From: Eriocheir sinensis
Taxonomy: Eukaryota; Arthropoda; Malacostraca; Decapoda; Varunidae
Direction: 5' to 3'
Length of the DNA stretch: 64,000 nt
Assembly: GCF_024679095.1 (NCBI RefSeq)
Contig: NW_026111770.1
Span: 294,328-358,327 of the forward strand
A model generated the notes under the pieces. That model was not told the DNA's origin, did not search any database, and saw only the letters and a program-made list of their open reading frames with translations. This document shows, piece by piece, positions 55,566-64,000 of the stretch. Numbering within the stretch: position 1 is the first letter of the stretch; each line of letters opens with the position of its first letter. Position numbers and translations under genes: made by a program.

Positions 55566-56468
55566 TGTTTTCACCTCAGGGAACTAGACGTCCCTGCCCT
55601 GCATAGTCTCAGGTCACCCTTGGACAAGGTGTAATACCTGATCTGTCTCCCGTGCCAGGGTCACGGTGAAGCCTCTGGGCAGCAGCAGTGGTGGATTGGA
55701 CTGCAGGCAGAGGATCTCTTTATGAGACAATGGCTGGAGTTCCAGGGTCCTAGTCAGCTGGACCGTGCCTAATTATTTAGGCCTGCGGTGTAGAGGAGTG
55801 TGGCGACTTCTACACTAAAAAAAGCCTCCCTGGGAACCAGTTGTCGGTGTGAGCTCCCTGTCCCTCCCTCTATCGACGGTACTCCCATCCCTATTCTGCA
55901 TAACAGCTGGTTCTTGTTTTCTCCTGAAAGAGATGTCTTCCGTGGGCCATTTGAGGTTGTACCTCCCGGCTTCTAGGTGGAGTTTCTGAGGGTTTTTCTT
56001 ATACTCAAGGAATATTTCAGTCTTTTGGTCTCTCAGGAAGGGCGTCTGATACTCTCTAGAGTTGGTGGAGAACACCTGGTGACAGGTGCCACTGGCGAGG
56101 CCTCGAAAATTTGGGTTAGACGTTTCGGAAAGTGGGAACGAATTGCTGGTTCCTCTCCTCCCTTGCCAGCTCTGCTCAGTGTGACTACGCCGGCCCCGTT
56201 CTATGGGACAAAACTTCGAGGACAATAGCTGAAAAGCGCTGGGTTGTGAAAGTCTCTCTCGTGACTGAGGCTCAGGACAAGCGATTGGCCTTCGAGGCGT
56301 TTTCAAGACCCTGTGGGAGCGAACTCCCAGTGTTGGAGGCATCTAACACAGCAGTATCTAATTTCCATGCACAATTTTTATACAATTCAATTTATGGTCA
56401 CAATTTAAGTTATTTCGAAAGCGCTTTTAAAATTTGCCCAAACTGTTAACTCGCTTAAATTTCTAACA
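55566..56468 (+). promoter_or_regulatory. 5' untranslated/promoter region of the CR1-like LINE
   Basis: About 900 bp of balanced composition before the ORF1 ATG. Several short overlapping frames occur (for example 56,132-56,449 plus, 55,815-56,342 minus) without known domains. In non-LTR elements this region holds the internal promoter, but no specific motif could be recognised. Confidence 0.6.
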
Positions 56469-57675
56469 ATGCCTTCGAACCTTAAGTGTGACGTCTGTCC
56501 CGGACGTTTTGCAGCTCAGTTCTTCCAGCTGAGTAAAACTTGCCGCCTCTGCGTTCAAAGATTACATCTTCAGAAGGCTGTGACTGAATGGAAAGTCAAG
56601 CACAATGATCTTGAAAAAGAAATTTGTAGCCCTTCAGGAATTTGTTTTAACAAATGTGGCAGTGACTCCACCATCGATGGTGAAGAGGCCCTCCACCAAG
56701 ACTGTGCCCTCTCTAGACGACCCTCCTGCTTCACGGGAGGACGTGTTACCTGCCTCACAGGTTGACTCCCAGCCTGTCTCACAGGCTAACCCCCAGCCTG
56801 CCTCACAGGCTAACCCCCAGCTTGCCTCACAGGCTAACCCCCGGCCTGCCTCACAGAACAACCGCCAGCCTGCCTCACAGGCTGACCCCCAGCCTGCCTC
56901 ACAGGCTAACCCCCAGCCTGCTTCACAGGCTAACTCCCAGCCTGCCTCAGAGGACAACTTCCAGCCTGCCCCACTTAACGCTTCTCTTCCTGCTTCACAG
57001 GATGTCGGGTTCCAACCTGTAAGGAATGGAGCCAAACCGAAGCAGGCAACCAAGGACTTACTGACCCCCACTACCTTCAATAGGTTCCAGGTGCTGGCAG
57101 ACACCATGGAGGATGAGTTCGAGACTCGCCTAGTTGGGGACTCCATGGTGCGTGGCCAGCTGGTTGAGTTCTGTGGTCGTTCATCAAACGGCCGCAGAAA
57201 ACGTTACTGCTATCCAGGTGCCAGACTGGACGACATCACCGCAGCGTGCGATGATGTCACGAGAAATGCCGACCGAAACACCCTCTTTGTCATTCACGCG
57301 GGGACAAATGACGTAAAGACAACCCTTTCTGAGGAACTGCTTGAGAAATACCGCCGCATGATCAAGCAGTATAAACGTAAAACGGATGCCAGTAACATCA
57401 TAATCTCAGGAATCCTCCCGAGGGTCGGTGCCGAATCTAGCTTTTACAATAAGGCCTTCAGCACAAACAACAGACTTCAGTCCCTTTGCTCACAAGAAAA
57501 CGTCCAGTTCGCTAACTTGTGGAACAATTTTTACTACGATTCAGACTTGTTCCTTCCTGATGGCATTCACTTAAACCCTGTTGGAGCAGCCCGTTTCGGG
57601 AGGCTGCTCTGTGACCAAGTGGCTCTTCGAAAGCCAAAAAACGCGGAGGCGAGATCACCAGCAGCTCCACCGTAA
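56469..57675 (+). CDS. CR1-like ORF1 protein: Cys-rich head, PAS-rich repeats, SGNH esterase (one frameshift)
   Basis: Starts at ATG 56,469 (KCDVCPGRF, then SKTCRLCVQRLHLQKAVTEW), a Cys-rich zinc-finger-like head followed by a helical charged stretch. Near 56,605-56,625, in the A-rich GAAAAAGAAATTT, the reading frame shifts by one and continues to the TAA at 57,675. About ten 8-residue units of the QPASQANP type (24 bp each, roughly 56,750-56,990) form a low-complexity linker. The C-terminal 190 residues are an SGNH/GDSL hydrolase with all three signature blocks: VGDSMVRG, IHAGTND and PDGIHLNP. CR1 ORF1 proteins are known to carry such esterases and to bind nucleic acid. A membrane or lipid role in retrotransposition is debated. 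Apart from the frame change the protein looks intact. Confidence 0.88.
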
Positions 57676-60320
57676 GGGATCACTCAACCCGCGAAACCCC
57701 CGACTCGAATAACATTAAAGCTTGCTATGTAAACGCTCGTAGCCTACGTAACAAATTTGAAGACTTAGAAGTCCTCGCAGCTACAAATCATTATCACATC
57801 ATCGGAGTCACAGAATCTTGGATAGACACTTCAAATAGAGATTTCATTGCGGAATATAGATTACCGGGTTATACCATCTTTAGTCATGAAAGAGAGAACA
57901 GACAGGGTGGAGGCGTTATCTTTTACATCCACAACTCTCTCCAGCCAGTATCCGTGAAAACAGATATTATAACCAATGTAGACACGGTCTTCATTGAAAT
58001 TAAAAATAGATCTCGTAAAATAGCAATTGGACTTATCTACAGACCGCCAAGGCAGACTCTTGATATCGACCACGCATTAAGTGAATTATTATTAGAAACA
58101 AGTAGCAGTTGCGAGGCAGTAATTGTTGGGGACTTTAACTTGCCAGTGAAAAGATGGGGTGAGCCGTTGAACTGTCATACAGGGCTCGACCTGTACACAA
58201 ATTTACTAGAAAGTGATTTGCATCAACACGTTCAAGAACCGACTCGGGAAAATAATATACTTGACCTTATCTTTTCAACGACAGCGGATCTAGTTAACGA
58301 AGTAAATGTTGGTCCAATTTTTTGTTCTAGCGATCACCGAACAATCACATTCAGCATCAATATGAAAGAAAGTAAAGTAACTCCTAGTAAAGAAAAGGTG
58401 CCTGATTATCAGAGAGCGAATTTCGTAAGACTCCGATCAATTCTAAATAATTCTGACTGGACTGAAATCACGGCGGAAACAGATATTGATAAATCTTGGG
58501 GGGCCTTCACCACAATATTGAACAATGCCATAAGCATATGCGTACCCTACCGTAACAGACGTTCTGCTTCTAAGAAGAAACCCAAATGGTGGAATAACGA
58601 AATTCAAAATAGCCTATCTCTTAAAATATGCGTATACAGTAGATACATATCAACTCAGAGCGAGGCTGACAAACTAGAGTTGGACAGAATTTGCCGCGAA
58701 ACCAAGAGATTAATAAAACGAGCCAAGAAAAATCTTGAAAAATATATAGCGGAAACAAGTAAATCTAATCCTAAAGATTTTTTTAGCTATGTAAATAATA
58801 AAAAGCTACTCACTTGTGGTATCGGACCGCTTGCTAATGAAAATAGTAACCACACGAACGATGAAAATGAAATGGCTACAATCCTAAATAACTTTTTCGC
58901 ATCCGTATTTACCGACGAAGATTGTTTATCACCTCAACCGCCGGAGGTTAGAAGGGCCGAAAAGATGTTAAGTGGCGTGCTCATCGTAGAAAGTGACATT
59001 TTACGCACAATTGAAAAGATTAAAGTAAGCAAAGCTCCTGGTCCAGACAAAATTACCCCTAGGGTCTTAAAAGAAATCAAACATCAAATTTGTAAACCGC
59101 TCTCCATCATATTCAATAAATCTTTAACAGCTGGAAAAGTTCCGTCGGATTGGAAACTTGCAAATGTCACACCAATTTTCAAAAAGGGGGACAAGTCTCA
59201 TCCAGGAAACTATCGACCAATTAGCCTGACATCTATTGTTTGTAAGTTAATGGAGACTATCATTCGCGACAATATGGTGAAATTCTTCGAAGAAAATAAT
59301 ATAATAAATAATTCGCAACATGGCTTCCGTAGTAAACGTTCGTGTTTGACTAACTTACTTGACTTTTTTCACTATATTTTTGAAAGCAGATCAGTAGATA
59401 ACATATATCTGGATTTTCAAAAGGCATTTGATAAGGTCCCCCACCAACGATTGCTCAGCAAACTACAGGCGCACGGTATCTCGGGTAACATTCACAATTG
59501 GCTTGCGGACTGGCTCTCTGAGCGGAAACACAGAGTAGTTCTAAACGGTGTTACATTTAACTGGCTCGATGTCAAAAGCGGCGTACCTCAAGGATCAGTG
59601 CTTGGCCCCATGCTCTTCTTAATTTATGTTAATGATATCGATGATGGGCTCACTTGCAAAGTATCAAAATTTGCTGATGACACAAAAATTGCTAGTAAAG
59701 TAACTGCGACACTTGACGAAGAAGCTTTACAATCAGATCTAGATCGACTTGCACGTTGGGCCAATCAATGGCAAATGAAATTTAACGTTGACAAATGTAA
59801 AGTGTTGCACATCGGAAAAAATATCAATCGCGTTCGGTACGTAATGAATGGCCAACAACTTTCTGCAGTAAGTAAAGAAAAGGATCTTGGAATCACTATA
59901 TCAAGCGATTTAAAGCCCGGTCAGCATTGTTCAGAGGTAGTTAAAACTGCAAATAAATTGGTTGGCTTCATCGGACGAGTCTTTAATAATAAATCGGAAA
60001 AAGTAAAATTAAAACTGTATAATTCGTTGGTTCGACCCCGTCTAGAGTACTGTGTACAGTTTTGGTCTCCCTACTACAGAAAAGACATAGAAAAGTTGGA
60101 ACGGGTCCAACGAAGAGTAACAAAGATGATTCCTAGGTTGAGAAATTTGTCATATGAACAAAGGCTTAAAGAAGTAAATTTATTCAGCCTATCAAAACGA
60201 AGAATGCGAGGCGATCTAATAGAAGTGTTCAAAATGTTTAAAGGATTCAGTGATATTAAGGCGGAAGATTACTTTACAATATTAATCGATCAAATAGAAC
60301 AAGAAGAAATCACAATTTGA
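57615..60320 (+). CDS. CR1-like ORF2: endonuclease and reverse transcriptase
   Basis: The frame opens after a TGA at 57,612-57,614 and overlaps the last 61 bases of ORF1. The endonuclease region runs from about 57,715 (YVNARSLRNKFEDLE, then ESWID) through QGGGVIFYI, GLIYRPP, VGDFNLP and the catalytic SSDH motif near 58,330. The RT follows from about 59,030: KAPGPDKI, ISLTS, QHGFRSKRSC, YLDFQKAFDKV, SGVPQGSVLGP, and the catalytic FADD at 59,670-59,681. Motifs are complete, so the enzymatic core is potentially active. The frame ends early at 60,318-60,320. The usual C-terminal segment (FSSHEAKHFFFNRVVN, then TAFKNRLDKYF) follows in other frames down to about 60,519, with a change near 60,315 and another near 60,395. 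ORF2 has no in-frame ATG in its first 110 codons. Confidence 0.9.
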   Translation, partial: PSGSSKAKKRGGEITSSSTVRDHSTRETPDSNNIKACYVNARSLRNKFEDLEVLAATNHYHIIGVTESWIDTSNRDFIAEYRLPGYTIFSHERENRQGGGVIFYIHNSLQPVSVKTDIITNVDTVFIEIKNRSRKIAIGLIYRPPRQTLDIDHALSELLLETSSSCEAVIVGDFNLPVKRWGEPLNCHTGLDLYTNLLESDLHQHVQEPTRENNILDLIFSTTADLVNEVNVGPIFCSSDHRTITFSINMKESKVTPSKEKVPDYQRANFVRLRSILNNSDWTEITAETDIDKSWGAFTTILNNAISICVPYRNRRSASKKKPKWWNNEIQNSLSLKICVYSRYISTQSEADKLELDRICRETKRLIKRAKKNLEKYIAETSKSNPKDFFSYVNNKKLLTCGIGPLANENSNHTNDENEMATILNNFFASVFTDEDCLSPQPPEVRRAEKMLSGVLIVESDILRTIEKIKVSKAPGPDKITPRVLKEIKHQICKPLSIIFNKSLTAGKVPSDWKLANVTPIFKKGDKSHPGNYRPISLTSIVCKLMETIIRDNMVKFFEENNIINNSQHGFRSKRSCLTNLLDFFHYIFESRSVDNIYLDFQKAFDKVPHQRLLSKLQAHGISGNIHNWLADWLSERKHRVVLNGVTFNWLDVKSGVPQGSVLGPMLFLIYVNDIDDGLTCKVSKFADDTKIASKVTATLDEEALQSDLDRLARWANQWQMKFNVDKCKVLHIGKNINRVRYVMNGQQLSAVSKEKDLGITISSDLKPGQHCSEVVKTANKLVGFIGRVFNNKSEKVKLKLYNSLVRPRLEYCVQFWSPYYRKDIEKLERVQRRVTKMIPRLRNLSYEQRLKEVNLFSLSKRRMRGDLIEVFKMFKGFSDIKAEDYFTILIDQIEQEEITI
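57636..57642 (+). promoter_or_regulatory. candidate -1 frameshift heptamer at the ORF1/ORF2 overlap
   Basis: The ORF1 codons CCA AAA AAC contain A_AAA_AAC in the exact phase of a classical slippery heptamer. A -1 slip enters the ORF2 frame, which is open from 57,615 and has no AUG before the endonuclease domain. No convincing downstream stem or pseudoknot was found by eye. Confidence 0.4.
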
Positions 60321-60530
60321 AGATAAGTGGTAAAAGATTCTCGTCGCACGAAGCTAAACACTTCTTCTTCAATCGAGTTGTTAATGTTTGGATGTCGTTG
60401 ATAGTACAACAGTTACGGCCTTCAAGAATAGATTAGACAAGTATTTTGAATCCAACCAGCGGTTCTTTTTTCCTCTGGGAGGGATGGGGTGGGAGGAGCC
60501 TTCGCCTGTGATTAGATAGTTATAAGGACC

Positions 60531-61262
60531 AGGAAGGAAGGAAAGGGAAGGGGAAGGAAAGGGTGAGAGAAGGAAAGGGAGGGGTGATGGAGAGGGAGGG
60601 AAAGGAAGGGAGGGAAGGAAGGGAAGGGAAGGAAAGGGTGAGAGAAGGAAAGGGATGGTTGGTGGAGAGGGGAGGGAAAGGGAAGGGAGGAAGGAAGGGG
60701 AAGGGAAGGAAAGGGTGAGAGAAGGAAAGGGAGGTGGTGGAGAGGGGAGGGAAAGGGAAGGGAGGGAAGGAAGGGGAAGGGAAGGAAAGGGTGAGAGAAG
60801 GAAAGGGAGGGGTGGTGGAGAGGGGAGGGAAAGGTAAGGGAGGGAAGGAAAGGGAAGGGGAAGGGAGGAAAGGAAGGGGAGGGGGAAGGAAAGGGTGAGA
60901 GAAGGAGAGGGAGGGGTGGTGGAGAGGGGAGGGAAAGGGAAGGGAGGAAAGGAAGGGAAGGGGAAGTGAAAAGGGATGAGAGAAGGAAAGGGAGGTGGTG
61001 GAGAGGGGAGGGAAGAGGAAGGGAGCAAAGGAAGGGGAAGGGAAAGGGGGGATGAAAAGGGAGGAGTTTGATTAGAGAGGAAAGGGTAAGGGAGGAGGGA
61101 GGGGGAGGGAAGGGAAGAGGTGAGGGAGAAGGGGAGGGGGAAGGAGAAAGCAAGAATAAGGGAGAGAAGAAGAATTAGAGAAAAGAGAACAGGAAGAAGA
61201 TTAAGAGAGGAAGCGAGAGAAAAAAGGAAGAAGAGAAATATTAGTAAACAGAGGAAAAAACA
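60531..61262 (+). repeat. polypurine minisatellite, unit about 75-80 bp
   Basis: A purine-rich array downstream of the LINE. The landmark GGTGAGAGAAGG recurs near 60,562, 60,637, 60,714, 60,789 and 60,894, giving spacings of about 75-77 bp plus one of about 105. After 61,070 it degrades into irregular purine sequence. It is the continuation of the array at 54,766-55,565. Long proline/serine frames on the other strand are artefacts. Confidence 0.92.
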
Positions 61263-61595
61263 AAAAACAAAACCTCACCTTTCCGATCCCACAGGAGGAG
61301 GAGGAGGCGGAGGAGGAGGAGGACGAGGAGGAGGACGGAGTGATATCAGTGTTGGAGTTGATGGTGGTGGTGGTGGTGGTGATACGTACTGGTTCGATAC
61401 TTACTACTGGTGGTGGTGGTGGTGGTGGAGGTGAAGGGAGTGAGGGTGAGGGTGGGGGTCAGGGGGAGGGGTCGTCCTTGGGTGGAGGGGGCTGAGGGGG
61501 CGGGGGGGGCTGGGGGGCGTGGTGGGGGTAGCTCTTGTCCTCCTTGGCGATGCATTTGGGGGCGTGAGAGGAATCTGTGAGGGAGAGAAGGGGGG
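61263..61595 (+). repeat. GGA, GGT and G-run low-complexity block
   Basis: A (GGA)n tract (61,293-61,338) is followed by (GGT)n (61,361-61,381) and (TGG)n (61,406-61,434). G-run clusters at 61,437-61,475 and 61,484-61,520 satisfy the four-run rule for G-quadruplexes on the plus strand. No gene. Confidence 0.85.
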
Positions 61596-62330
61596 TTGGA
61601 TGACTCTCTCTCTCTTTCCTCCTTCCTTTTCCTGTCCTCACACCTCACTTGTTTCCTTCCCTCCTTGTTTTCTATCCCTTTCCTCCATTTCCTCCCCCTT
61701 CTGTCCTCCATCCCTCCACTTCTCCCCCTCCTCTACATCACTTCTTGCTTCTTTCCTTTTTCAATCCTACATTTTCAGTCGTTACTTCCTTACTCTGTTA
61801 CCTCCCTACTTCCTTATTCCCTTTCTCCCTTACTTCTTTACTTCCTTCCTCACTCCCTGGCATTCCTATTTCCTTCCTTCCTTCCTTCTTTACCCCCTTC
61901 ACTATTCCTTACCTCATTTTTTGTCTCCTACTTCCCTTTTATCATGTGTCTCCTTTTCCTAGTTTCTTCCTCTCTTTTCCTTTTCCTCCATTTTCAGGTT
62001 TTATCTCTCGCTCTCCGTTATTGCCGTTCCTTCTTTTCGTTTTCGGTTCTTTTATTCCTCTATTTCTTACACCCATCTTTTAATTTTATCCATCGTTCCT
62101 TTTCTCTCTCTTCCTCGACTTTTCCTCCTCCAAACACACATTTTTTCATTAACTTTCTCTTTGTCTTCTCCAATTTCTCTTCTTCCACTAACAGATCCCT
62201 TTTTCATTCCTTTCTTTTCTTCCTCCTCGCATTTACATTTTCCTTTTACCTTTCCTTTCAGACTCTTCCTCCACTTCCTCTCTCCTTCCACCTACAACTC
62301 CATTTTTTCTCCTTCCCTTTCCATTAGTCC
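61596..62330 (+). repeat. polypyrimidine tract
   Basis: About 730 bp dominated by C and T on the plus strand, with CTTCCTTCC-type short repeats. Composition therefore flips strand relative to the purine array. The long Ser/Pro/Phe/Leu-rich frames on the plus strand are composition artefacts. Confidence 0.85.
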
Positions 62331-63020
62331 GTAACCTCGGGACAAATACCAGTGTTGTTATTCTTATTCATCTATTTCACGTAATGTTTTAAACAGTGGG
62401 ATTCAACAATTATTGAAGGGAAAAACGCTCACTTCTTACTATAAGGGCCATATTTTTAAACGTATCGGGTTCCCTTTATGACTATTTCCCAAGGCCACGG
62501 AGAAGTTTAACCGGGTTGTCTTGGGTGATTTACTATTCATGGTGCAGAAGGCGTGTACAACTATCACAAGGATCACAAAACAGTCCATGAATACCCCAGC
62601 AACTTGAACGAGAGGCTTTTCCAACAGGCGAACCGAGGCGCCGATACCTTGAAGAATACCTTCCATCCAACCAATCACCGTAGCTAACATCACCCTCCTT
62701 CCGTCCAGCCAATCAGCTCCCGTAGCGATCTTCACTACAAAAGGTGCCACTAGCTCTAGATTCGACCCTATGCAATGTCAACTCCAAGGTCCCCAAAACG
62801 GCATATCTCAAACCGAGGTGATGTGGTAAATCTCGACCCTATGTATGGTAAGCCGAGGCGAGAAAGGTGCCCATCTCAAGAAATCAAAATCCCGTGCCTG
62901 ATCCCCGAGGCCAAAGGAACCTCAGAAATACAATAAAGGTAAATAGACGTAACAGCTGAGATACCCCCCGCAGCGTACCCGCAAACACTTACACACATTC
63001 AGGAACACAGTAAAAGCTGC
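62331..63020. other. region upstream of the right-edge gene
   Basis: Unique sequence of about 690 bp. Two CCAAT boxes occur at 62,671-62,675 and 62,709-62,713 on the plus strand, upstream of the gene. From about 62,915 the sequence is a decayed copy of the 78-bp repeat that encodes the protein's N-terminal repeats, here with stops in frame (62,940-62,942). A minus frame of 103 codons (62,439-62,750) is hydrophobic but unrecognised. Confidence 0.5.
62671..62713 (+). promoter_or_regulatory. paired CCAAT boxes
   Basis: Two CCAAT motifs (ACCAATCACC and AGCCAATCAGC) lie 38 bp apart about 310-350 bp before the ATG at 63,021. The second is a good NF-Y-type match. A promoter role is inference; no TATA box was found nearby. 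Confidence 0.3.
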
Positions 63021-64000
63021 ATGGAAGAAACGCTTCAATTACCTCAAGAAAAAAACTCACAAATTCAAGCGAACACTCAAAAACCCAATAAAAGCAACAT
63101 GCAAGCAATGGTAGAATTACCCCCCGAAGATAACCCACAAACACAAATTCAGAAATACGACAAAAGCAACATGGACGTGAGGGTTGGACTACCTCTCGAA
63201 GAAAACCCACAAACCCGAACGAATATTCGGAAACACAATAGCGGCAACATGCACGTGACCGTTGAAATACCCCCCGAAGAAAACACACGAAGTGAAGTGT
63301 TCCTTCACAAACACAATGACAGGAAACATACAGTGATGGAAAGGATAATATCGCGTTTATCAACGCCTTACCTGCGTCTACGTAACGCTATTATGCGACG
63401 ATTAAACAAGTGTGTGGCCGGCCTGCTGCTACTCCTGCTGCTGGCCGGCCACGTGGCCACCCTGGCCTACGCCTACCACCAGCAAGGCCAGAGTGACCTG
63501 CTGTGGGGCATTGCGGTGCTGTGCTCCTTGCCCCCTCCTCCTGACGCACGGGCGTGCTTCCTGCGTTGGGCGTGGCTCGCCGTTCACGTCACTTATAGTG
63601 ACGACCTCGCGCGAGGCGCCCTCCGCGTGCTAAACGACCATCAGGCACAGCCCCTGCTGCACGCCATAGGCCTGGGACCCCCTGACGCCCTGGACGCCCT
63701 CGCCTGCTGGTGGTGGATCCTACAGGGGCTGCTGCTCGCTACCCTGGCGAGCTTCATCTCGGGGCCCAGCGCCCCTCATGACGACAATCCTGACAGTAAT
63801 ATTCACGCTGTGGGTGAAGAGGGTGACTTTAAAGAAGTGGACTTGAGGGAGGTGGTGGTGGTGGTGGAGGTTGGACAGCAGAACAATAACAGCAATGAGC
63901 ACGAATCTGTTGAATCACCTCCTGGGGCCAACACACAAAGTGAAGTGTTCCTTCAGACACACAGTAACAACAAACACGGAACGGTCCGAGGCATAATGTC
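63021..64000 (+). CDS. unknown repeat-containing multi-pass membrane protein (5' end of gene or exon, runs off the window)
   Basis: An open frame of 326 codons without a stop up to the window edge. Residues 20-95 are 24- to 26-residue tandem repeats of the form K-x-N-M-x-V-x-V-x-L-P-P-E-E-N-P-Q-T. A basic stretch (residues 105-130) precedes a hydrophobic segment at 131-152. A second hydrophobic region with PPPP lies at about 158-190 (it contains FLRWAWL) and a third at 226-247 (WWW). An acidic, Asn-rich tail follows. At residues 287-326 the pre-membrane sequence returns: TQSEVFL against TRSEVFL, KHGTVRGIMS against KHTVMERIIS, at a distance of 216 residues. A helix with AYAYHQQG followed by LRW faintly recalls XK-related proteins; I regard this as tentative. 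The first ATG after the in-frame stop at 62,940 was chosen, but its Kozak context is weak (T at -3), and the ATG at 63,171 is stronger. A splice acceptor near 63,002 (CACATTCAG) is also possible. GC content rises sharply in the membrane part. Confidence 0.6.
   Translation, partial: MEETLQLPQEKNSQIQANTQKPNKSNMQAMVELPPEDNPQTQIQKYDKSNMDVRVGLPLEENPQTRTNIRKHNSGNMHVTVEIPPEENTRSEVFLHKHNDRKHTVMERIISRLSTPYLRLRNAIMRRLNKCVAGLLLLLLLAGHVATLAYAYHQQGQSDLLWGIAVLCSLPPPPDARACFLRWAWLAVHVTYSDDLARGALRVLNDHQAQPLLHAIGLGPPDALDALACWWWILQGLLLATLASFISGPSAPHDDNPDSNIHAVGEEGDFKEVDLREVVVVVEVGQQNNNSNEHESVESPPGANTQSEVFLQTHSNNKHGTVRGIM
63078..63305 (+). repeat. 72-78-bp coding tandem repeat
   Basis: Three in-frame units (63,078; 63,150; 63,228) of 72, 78 and 78 bp, with diverged units before (63,000 and about 62,920) and after (63,306). 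They share AAAAGCAACATG and CCCCCGAAGAAAAC. All lengths are multiples of three and the coding frame is conserved, unlike the upstream decayed unit. Confidence 0.8.

Larger units (their letters stand above)
55566..60530 (+). mobile_element. near full-length CR1-like LINE
   Basis: An element of about 5 kb in the plus orientation: 5' untranslated region (to 56,468), ORF1 with zinc-finger-like start and SGNH esterase, ORF2 with apurinic-type endonuclease and reverse transcriptase, and a short 3' end. ORF1 with an esterase is a hallmark of the CR1 group. It lies inside a polypurine minisatellite that continues on both sides. The ends are defined only by the change of composition. No octamer 3' tail is visible, so the very 3' end may be lost or merged with the purine array. 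Single-base frame lesions occur near 56,620, 60,315 and 60,395. Confidence 0.88.

Noticed and set aside
56634..57146. Minus frame of 170 codons with EAGW-type repeats
   Set aside because: It is the antisense of the PAS-rich repeat of LINE ORF1, whose SGNH motifs on the plus strand are unambiguous.
60381..61153. Two overlapping proline/serine-rich minus frames of over 200 codons
   Set aside because: They arise from the 75-80-bp polypurine minisatellite and the tail of the LINE. No start context or domain.
61519..62327. Plus frames of 144-243 codons rich in S, F, P and L
   Set aside because: A polypyrimidine tract gives this composition in all three frames.
62439..62750. Hydrophobic minus frame of 103 codons
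   Set aside because: It looks membrane-like but has no recognisable domain or supporting context, and it overlaps the CCAAT boxes upstream of the plus-strand gene. Left unassigned.
62989..63363. Cys/Phe-rich minus frame of 124 codons
   Set aside because: It is antisense to the repeat region of the plus-strand frame that stays open for 326 codons; its internal repeats mirror the plus-strand repeats.

Overview
The window is eukaryotic, intron-age, repeat-dominated DNA, most likely from a decapod crustacean. The basis is a CR1-like LINE with an esterase-type ORF1, a second CR1-like 3' fragment with an octamer tail, a LINE 3' fragment of a type I associate with crabs and shrimps, a BEL/Pao LTR element, and a very large AT-rich satellite. 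The species assignment is inference. There are no bacterial genes, rRNA genes or CRISPR arrays.

Layout. (1) About 1-12.4 kb, 13.4-27.4 kb and 37.0-51.1 kb (some 40 kb in total) are one AT-rich satellite with a monomer of about 45 bp. The period is a multiple of three, so monotonous 15-residue pseudo-peptides run through it in one frame; none is a credible protein. The array changes polarity many times. Several polarity switches are copies of each other, so the array is built from large inverted duplications with arms of about 3 to 7.5 kb. (2) At 12.4-13.4 kb a 5'-truncated CR1-like LINE sits in the satellite on the minus strand. (3) At 27,443-36,953 a complete BEL/Pao retrotransposon on the minus strand is flanked by a 5-bp target duplication (TGCAC). 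It has two LTRs (4 differences in 955 bp), a Gag with SAP and DUF1759-like regions, and a Pol with protease, RT, RNase H and integrase. Pol is broken by one in-frame TGA, and the Gag-Pol junction by frame changes. Its 5' LTR is itself interrupted by a 1,347-bp non-autonomous DNA transposon with long terminal inverted repeats. (4) 51.1-55.5 kb is mixed DNA: a LINE 3' scrap, microsatellites, a 25-bp minisatellite of about 41 copies, and a long (GA)n/polypurine array. (5) About 55.56-60.53 kb is a near full-length CR1-like LINE on the plus strand, with ORF1 (zinc-finger-like start, PAS-rich repeats, SGNH esterase) and ORF2 (endonuclease plus RT). It is inserted in the polypurine minisatellite, which resumes on its 3' side. 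(6) 60.5-62.3 kb is polypurine, G-rich and then polypyrimidine DNA.

(7) At the right edge, 63,021-64,000, an open frame of 326 codons has no stop before the window ends. It encodes 26-residue repeats, then a membrane module with three hydrophobic segments, then a second copy of the sequence that preceded the first membrane module. It is the only good candidate for a host gene here and the best candidate for something undescribed.

The mobile elements give a relative history: satellite first, then the CR1 fragment and BEL/Pao insertions, then the small DNA transposon inside the BEL LTR. Many apparent frameshifts lie in homopolymers, so some coding damage may be sequencing error.
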